Of a DNA stretch of 8,269 bases, positions 1 to 5,900 are shown piece after piece. The stretch lies in NCBI GenBank assembly GCA_937894805.1, contig CALAYR010000159.1:1-8269 (forward strand). Direction: 5' to 3'. Numbering within the stretch: the first letter of the stretch is position 1; each line of letters begins with the position of its first letter. Source of the DNA: an uncultured Acidimicrobiaceae bacterium (GTDB taxonomy: Bacteria; Actinomycetota; Acidimicrobiia; Acidimicrobiales; RAAP-2). The translations under genes and the position numbers were made by a program. A model generated the notes under the pieces. The model ran no database searches, was not told the DNA's origin, and saw nothing but the letters and a program-made list of their open reading frames with translations.

Positions 1-51
1 AGATCTACACAGGCGAAGACACTCTTTCCCTACACGACGCTCTTCCGATCT
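1..51. other. Illumina P5/read-1 adapter with i5 index (not genomic)
   Basis: This is residual sequencing adapter at the contig edge. Bases 1-10 match the 3' end of the P5 oligo (AGATCTACAC). Bases 11-18 (AGGCGAAG) sit exactly where the 8-nt i5 index belongs and match TruSeq HT index D505 from memory. Bases 19-51 are the 33-nt read-1 primer region, beginning ACACTCTTTCCC and ending CTTCCGATCT. The insert would start directly after it, at 52. The adapter happens to be open in the frame of the downstream gene, so automatic gene callers may extend the protein into it. It should be trimmed. Confidence 0.98.
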
Positions 52-2655
52 AACCCCGCCAATGGCCACTACTACGCCTCCACGTTGTGGACCACCCACC
101 GCAATGACTTCGCTGGCAACCTCGCGTACGCCTCTCAGCAGAACTTCCTCGGCATGCAGGGCTACATGGCCACCCCGCTGACGTCTGCCGAGCTGACTTT
201 TCTCAACGGCTTCGTTTCAAACAACACCTTCTACGGCGGCTCCGACGATCCAGCCTTCATCTTGGACCCCTCGACCGGCCTGCCCGTGTACCAGTACCTC
301 TACGCCAACAACGACTCCACTACGGCCTCAACGAGTGACTACCAGAGCGACCCCAACGCATCCTTTCAGCGTTGGTACTGGGTCTCGGGTCCGCACGCCG
401 GCGAACAGTTCGCCAACGGGGGACAACTCCTTTACGCCGGCGGTGGTTACGCCAACATGTCCGTAGGTATCAATGGCTACCAGTCACTCTTTTGTCCCTT
501 CGAACCGAATGACGCGGCACTCACGGAGACGGTGATGGTCGTCGCCGGGGAATGTCAGAACGACGTCTCGCCAAGTTCTTGGCAGTACACAATGGTGGAG
601 TTTGGGGGCATGCCGGGCGACTCGGTGACGGGCACTTCCGCTGTGGTGGGTTCGGCCACGTTCTCGACCTACACCCCTCTGCCCCACGCGCCGACATCGC
701 TCTCAGTGTCCGGTGACGAGGTTGCTGGTTTCACTTTGTCGTGGACAACACCGGACAACACCGCCAGCGTGTATCTGAGTGAGTATGAAGTGCTGGTCTA
801 CCGAGACAACGGCGATGGTACGGAAACCCAGGTTTGGTCGACCTGGATCGGACCGTGGGCCACATCGCTCGCCATTGGTGGCATGGTATTCCCGAACGCA
901 TACCGCGTCGCCGTTATTCCCTATGGCAATTACGGAGCCGGCCCCGAAGGTTCAACGACCTTTACTCCGTCCAATGTGCACCCGGTCGGGACCTTGAATT
1001 CCATCAGCGTTATCGGGAACTCGGTGGCCATGAACTACACCGTGAGCTCGCCCTACAACTCGTGGTGGAACTACATGTACTTCTACGACGACTCGGAGAA
1101 CTATCTGGGTAACTGCGGTTTCTATGGAAACGACACGTTCGACTGCAGCTTTCGCAACCTGCCAACTTTTGCCACAATCCACTACGACTTACAGATCTAT
1201 TCCCCCTACACGAGTTGGCACTCGGGCCTGAGCGGCACCTTTGTCACGGGTGATGTCGCCCGACCTAACAACGCGTCGGCCGTCTCCTTCACCCCCGACT
1301 ACTGGGGTGGCACCGTGAGCTGGACCCTGCCCGCGACGAACAACGCTCGATACTGGCGCGTGGAGGCCTGGACCACGGAAGGCAAGGGCCAGCCCTATCT
1401 GGCCGCCGCTAGCGAGAATTGGGATCCCAACGGAACCTCGATGTCCATGAACGGTCTGAACTCTGACCACCAGTACCAGTTCATCCTTTACGCCATCGAC
1501 AGCTCCAGCGTGTACTCGACGGGTCTAACGTTCGCCGGAACGTCGAAGGACCCGTACCCCGCTATTTCCAAGGTCAGCGTGACGGTGCAGGGCAACGGGG
1601 TGGCGGGAATGTGGAACGTCACTGAGTCGTACGGTGGCGTCTACGCGAGTCGGATGCAAATCTTTGCGATGGATGGCACGTACATCACCACCTGTGGTGA
1701 CTATTCGGGTCCGGGTGACGCGAAGAGCTGTTGGACTGGCGGCTTAACGCTGGCCACGAACTACTACGCCATCATCCAGGGCTACGGCTGGTCGTCAGGT
1801 TGGGGCGGTGGTGTTCGCGTCGACTTCACTACCGACGACGCCTACGTCCCGGCGAACTTCTACGACGCCACCAACGCTGACGGCTATATCTACTCGGTCG
1901 CCGCCACGCCCGACGGCACCGTTTGGTACTACTCGACGACGGGAGTCCACCACGTCGTCAACGGCATCGACATCGTTGTTGATGTCAGCGCCTACCTGCC
2001 GGCCAACGTCAGCCTGAGCCAGGTGACGGGACTCGCGAACAACGGCGTGGCCTTCTCAACGAATGGGTACGACAACGGTTGGCTCGACACTGGTGTGCTC
2101 TACATCGCACCGGACGGAACGATCTCCTACTTCGGTGACGGTGCGACTAACTGCGCTTCGAGAATTGCGCCTTACGGCGATCACTCTGTCGTTGTTTCGA
2201 ACTTCTACGGCCTCACGGTCTTTGACCTCAACACTGGCAACTACAGCTCGCTGCCGGGACTTGGCATGTACGACCAGATGTACGCCCATCTCGTTGCGTC
2301 GAATGATGGCGTGGTCTACTTCGTCGATCGTTACAACAGCCTGCTCCTCCACCGTTACGACGGTGCCGTCGAGGGCACGCCCGTCTACACCGACTTCGTG
2401 TTGGCGAGCAGCCTCAGCGAGGAGGCCGTTGTTATTGAAGGCATTCTCTACAGCATTGACAGTCCCGCGTGGAACAACGCCACCTTTATGGCCACCAATT
2501 TGGCTACGGGCGAAGTCACCACGTACTTCAATTTCTACGGTGTCATCGAGACCCCTCGACTGATGGGCTTTACGGCCTCGGGTGACGTACTCGGAGCCCT
2601 GAACTACTCCTCTCTGACCTTCGCCGGCCAGCACCTGACTATTCCGCTGGGCTAA
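52..2655 (+). CDS. 5'-truncated surface protein: C-type-lectin-like domain, FN3-like domains, C-terminal propeller-like region
   Basis: The frame is open from 52 to a TAA at 2653-2655. The true start and any signal peptide lie beyond the contig edge. The TTG at 85 (taken below as residue 1) lies inside the first domain and is not a credible start. Residues 1-175 resemble bacterial C-type-lectin-like domains: MQGYMAT near 24, a WYWVSGPHAGEQF segment at 97-109, an EPN triplet at 140-142, an ND at 159-160 where classic members have WND, and YTMVEFGG at 168-175. EPN in this fold typically ligates Ca2+ and a mannose-type sugar, so carbohydrate binding is likely but unproven. Four diverged FN3-like domains follow (about 200-295, 296-388, 389-490 and 491-590). 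Two of them have a cysteine pair (C343/C354, C537/C549). Residues 591-856 carry short repeated strands such as ATPDGTVWY and IAPDGTISY, suggesting a beta-propeller. No membrane anchor or sorting signal is visible. It is probably an extracellular adhesin. Confidence 0.85.
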   Translation, partial: NPANGHYYASTLWTTHRNDFAGNLAYASQQNFLGMQGYMATPLTSAELTFLNGFVSNNTFYGGSDDPAFILDPSTGLPVYQYLYANNDSTTASTSDYQSDPNASFQRWYWVSGPHAGEQFANGGQLLYAGGGYANMSVGINGYQSLFCPFEPNDAALTETVMVVAGECQNDVSPSSWQYTMVEFGGMPGDSVTGTSAVVGSATFSTYTPLPHAPTSLSVSGDEVAGFTLSWTTPDNTASVYLSEYEVLVYRDNGDGTETQVWSTWIGPWATSLAIGGMVFPNAYRVAVIPYGNYGAGPEGSTTFTPSNVHPVGTLNSISVIGNSVAMNYTVSSPYNSWWNYMYFYDDSENYLGNCGFYGNDTFDCSFRNLPTFATIHYDLQIYSPYTSWHSGLSGTFVTGDVARPNNASAVSFTPDYWGGTVSWTLPATNNARYWRVEAWTTEGKGQPYLAAASENWDPNGTSMSMNGLNSDHQYQFILYAIDSSSVYSTGLTFAGTSKDPYPAISKVSVTVQGNGVAGMWNVTESYGGVYASRMQIFAMDGTYITTCGDYSGPGDAKSCWTGGLTLATNYYAIIQGYGWSSGWGGGVRVDFTTDDAYVPANFYDATNADGYIYSVAATPDGTVWYYSTTGVHHVVNGIDIVVDVSAYLPANVSLSQVTGLANNGVAFSTNGYDNGWLDTGVLYIAPDGTISYFGDGATNCASRIAPYGDHSVVVSNFYGLTVFDLNTGNYSSLPGLGMYDQMYAHLVASNDGVVYFVDRYNSLLLHRYDGAVEGTPVYTDFVLASSLSEEAVVIEGILYSIDSPAWNNATFMATNLATGEVTTYFNFYGVIETPRLMGFTASGDVLGALNYSSLTFAGQHLTIPLG

Positions 2656-2670
2656 CGACGACCAGCGTCC

Positions 2671-2793
2671 TTACGGACAGCCCATGCCGGACTCAGCGGC
2701 GCAGCTGGGGCAGAGCCACACGACACCATTAGGTACTTCGTGCATTGACGCAGTGGGGGAGCCGCAGCCCTCACAGTCCTGCCGTTCGTTCAC
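2671..2793 (-). CDS. small zinc-ribbon-like protein (40 aa; possible longer start)
   Basis: This minus-strand ORF ends at a TAA (2671-2673). Its product contains two CxxC knuckles, CEGC (residues 7-10) and CPSC (28-31), 17 residues apart, plus a further Cys near the C-terminus. That pattern fits a small zinc-ribbon peptide, but I do not recognise a named family and the function is unknown. I chose the GTG at 2793 because 29 of its 40 codons end in G or C, as in the neighbouring genes, and a TACCAT -10-like hexamer lies 6 nt upstream, which would give a leaderless mRNA. The alternative is an ATG at 2955 (94 aa), preceded by a good GAGGTG ribosome site with a 7-nt spacer. Its extra 54 residues look unstructured and use codons such as AGG, GGG and GCA that are uncommon in the neighbours. 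It runs against the flanking large genes. A chance ORF cannot be excluded. Confidence 0.5.
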   Translation of the reverse strand: MNERQDCEGCGSPTASMHEVPNGVVWLCPSCAAESGMGCP

Positions 2794-2799
2794 GGGAAA

Positions 2800-2805
2800 A
2801 TGGTA
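2800..2805 (-). promoter_or_regulatory. candidate -10 element for the small zinc-ribbon ORF
   Basis: Read on the minus strand this is TACCAT, matching TATAAT at four of six positions, including the key T-A...T. It ends 6 nt before the GTG at 2793, so transcription would start at or beside the start codon, giving a leaderless message of the kind common in actinobacteria. No clear -35 box is visible about 17 nt further upstream. This is a weak prediction. Confidence 0.25.
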
Positions 2806-2921
2806 GTGAGTTGCCCCTGCCCCCGTTGTGGAGAAGGGAACGAGGGGGTTCTGGGGCCGCGGCACCCTGGTCGCCCAGATTTTCCTTGATTCGGGCAATG
2901 CTGCCCCCAAATCGGCGGGAT

Positions 2922-2940
2922 TTTCGGTAGACTTTCGGTA
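2922..2940 (+). promoter_or_regulatory. tandem TTTCGGTA repeat in the upstream region of the large secreted gene
   Basis: Two perfect copies of TTTCGGTA (2922-2929 and 2933-2940) start 11 bp apart, about one helical turn, and lie 39-57 bp upstream of the GTG at 2979. That phasing suits two regulator subunits binding one DNA face. A possible -10 hexamer, TAGACT (2928-2933), bridges the copies; another candidate is TATGGC (2939-2944). Neither has a convincing -35 box. This is probably the promoter and operator region of the 1574-residue gene, but the exact elements are inferred. Confidence 0.35.
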
Positions 2941-2967
2941 TGGCAGCGTAGCCATTCTCAAACACCT

Positions 2968-2973
2968 CGGGAG
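2968..2973 (+). promoter_or_regulatory. ribosome binding site fixing the GTG start at 2979
   Basis: CGGGAG (with a GGGAG core) ends 5 nt before the GTG at 2979 and complements the 16S anti-Shine-Dalgarno sequence. It supports this start, which also leaves a complete signal peptide with a charged n-region. Later in-frame starts would fall inside or beyond the signal peptide. Confidence 0.7.
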
Positions 2974-2978
2974 CTTCC

Positions 2979-5900
2979 GTGTATACCTTTATTCCATCCA
3001 CTCGTGATGCCTTGGCGCTCGCCAAGCGTCTCTTCGTGACCTTCATCGCCGTTGTGATCATGGCCACCGGCCTCAACTTGGCCCACGCGACGTCGGCCTC
3101 TGCGACCCCGACTCCCTGGTCACTTCGCCTCGCCACGACGTCATCTGACGCCGCATCGTGGTCGTTCCCCACCGGGGCAACGTGTGTCTCCTCAACTTTG
3201 TGCATCATGTCCGGTTGGTACGAGGGGGGTGACCGTCACGAGTACGGTTTCGTCTCGATCTACAACGGCACCACCTGGACCCAGTACAGCGTTGGTAACA
3301 CGCTCGGTACCGATCCCAATCGCGTTGGTGGAACTGAAATCACCAGCTCGAACTGCCTATCGGCCACGTTCTGTTACGCCGGCGGTTACTACACCATTGG
3401 TAACCAGATTCACGGAATGGTCTCAATCTTTGACGGCACGTCATGGACTGACTACGCCACCGGTGACTCCATCGAGGTTCAGCAGCGCGGTAGTTGGATT
3501 AACAAGGTCTCCTGCGCCACGACCACGCTCTGTGTTGCAACGGGTGCCTACCAGGACGCCAACTACGACCGCCGTACCTACATTTCGACGTGGAACGGGA
3601 CCTCGTGGGCCACGTCGGACTTTGTTCCACCCGTGAACACCGGCTACACCAATTTCGGTCAGTACTCGGGCGTTTCGTGTGTTTCCGCTACGTACTGCGT
3701 CGTCGGCTTGACGGTCGAAGACACCAACCAGTCGGCCTACGCCGCCGCAGCGACCTACAACGGATCTTCCTGGAGCTGGAACGTCATGACTGACGACACC
3801 CGCAACCCGGGCATCCTCGGCTTGGTCTGCACCTCCACCACGTTCTGTGCCATGTCGGTGATGTACTCCGGCAACGTGAGCGGTACGTACTCGAACATTC
3901 CGAAGGTCCTCATGTACAACGGTTCGACGTGGACGGCCACGGCCCCCTCGCCGGCCGGCGCTACCCCCATGTCACTCGGTGGCTTGAGCTGCCTATCGAG
4001 CACCTTCTGTGTCGTGACCGGTCAAGAGACGTCGTGGCACGCCTACGCCTCGGTCTGGAACGGTTCAAGCTGGACCAAGACCATCGTGGGTGCCAGTCTG
4101 GACGTTGGTAACAACTCACAGTTGATGGGCGTTAGCTGCTCCTCAACGACGAACTGCTACGCCGCTGGTCACTACTCCAAGTCCGTCAACACTCAGTTGG
4201 GCTCATCGTTCTACGCCAGTTTCAACGGAAGCTCCTGGACCGCGACGGACCTGGCCGACGCCAACTCGTACCGGGCGATGGGAACCGGAGCGGCCTGTGC
4301 TGCTTCGGGTTTCTGCATGATCTACGGCGCCATGTGGCTCTCCAGCGATCAAAACGAACACAGCCACGCCTTTGCCTACGGTGGCTTTCCGCCCACGGCC
4401 CCGAGTGCCCCGAACGCTACGAAGGCCAGCAGTGGTGACCACAGCGCCACGCTGACCTGGACCGCTCCCTTCAACAACGGCAGCGCCATCACCGGGTACA
4501 CCGTGACGGCTTCGCCCGGTGGCGCCACCTGCACCACTACTACGGCCTTGACCTGCACCATTTCGGGTCTGACCAACGACACCCTCTACACGTTGAGCGT
4601 CACCGCCACCAACGCCATTGGCACCAGCCCCGCCTCGGCTGAACTGACCACGACGCCCGCCGCTCCGCCGGTGCCGGCCGTTGGTTGGACTGACGATGGC
4701 AACCCCTTCGGCGACAACGGAGCAACCATGCTGGCGTCGTTGAAGTGTCTGTCGACCACCTTCTGTGTGGCTAGTGGTGGTGTCTCGTCGCAGGCCAACG
4801 GCATGCAGGCCACGGTCGGCTTCTACGACGGATCGAGCTGGACCTCATCAGTGATTGCCCAGAGTCTCAACATTGGTAACAACGCGATTGCGACCCGAGT
4901 GCGCTGCCTCTCTTCCACGTTCTGTGTTGCCGGTGGTTCCTACACCGACGCCTCGAACAAGAGTCGCACCTTCGTCGCAACGTACAACGGCACTACCTGG
5001 ACCGCCACGCAGGTTGGTTCGACCTACACCGGCGGTCCGATGGCGGCTATTTCGGAAATCTCCTGCGCCTCAACGACCTTCTGTGGTCTTCTTGGCTGGG
5101 GCTACTCGCCGCAGTATCAGCCCAGGGGTTACGTCGCAACCTTCAACGGAACAACCTGGACAACGGCCGACGTCGGCGCTGCGTCCGGCGCCATGATGAC
5201 GTTCCCACTGACTCTCGACTGCCCCACGACCACACGTTGCATCGCTCTGACGAGCTCGATGACGGGTGGTCCTTCCGGTGTGGCCAACTACGCCGTGTCG
5301 ATGATCTTTAACGGCACGAGCTGGACGTCAACCACGATTACCCAGTCCGGCTTTGACGACATCTCGCTCTACACGCTGGACTGTGTCTCGGCCACCTTCT
5401 GTGCTGCCTCTGGCGCGGCCGGTCTCAACACCGCGATGACGCCAATCGCGGGAACCTTCGACGGAACGTCGTGGACCCTCGCGAATGTCACCGGTCTCAC
5501 CGGTACCGCGAAGGGTGGCGCGACGGGTACTGGCGGCCTCATCTGCCTCAGCTCCACGAACTGCATCGGTGCGAGCACCATGTCGATTGGCATGCAGGCC
5601 AACCACCAGTACGCCGTTAAGTACGACGGCACCTCGTGGACGGCCACCTACCTCGGTGCCAACATCGACCCGGGTAACGGAGGCATGGCCTCTGGTATTG
5701 ACTGCCCGGCCGCCAACCTCTGCTTCGTCGCCGGCCATAACAATCTGTCGGACGGAACGACCTACGCCACGATGAGCACGTACAAGAACGGCACCTGGAC
5801 GACCGGTGCGCTTGGCACCACGTTGACGGGCTCAAACTCGCAGGCTGGCTCAGTTGCCTGTCCTTCGACGACCATGTGCCTTGCCACGGGCATGATTCAG

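Noticed and set aside
85..87. TTG as the true start of the lectin-domain gene
   Set aside because: The frame is open upstream to 52 with residues that fit the lectin domain (NGHYY), no ribosome site precedes 85, and the contig is cut by adapter. The start is outside the window.
2056..2634. 192-aa antisense ORF
   Set aside because: It lies wholly inside the lectin/FN3 gene on the opposite strand, shows no recognisable domain, and arises from the codon bias of the real gene.
2667..2678. GTCC-TTAC-GGAC hairpin as a terminator for the first gene
   Set aside because: The stem is only 4 bp with no T-run; too weak to call.
2771..3208. 145-aa minus-strand ORF across the start of the giant gene
   Set aside because: It overlaps the signal peptide coding region and the zinc-ribbon ORF in another frame, with no recognisable domain.
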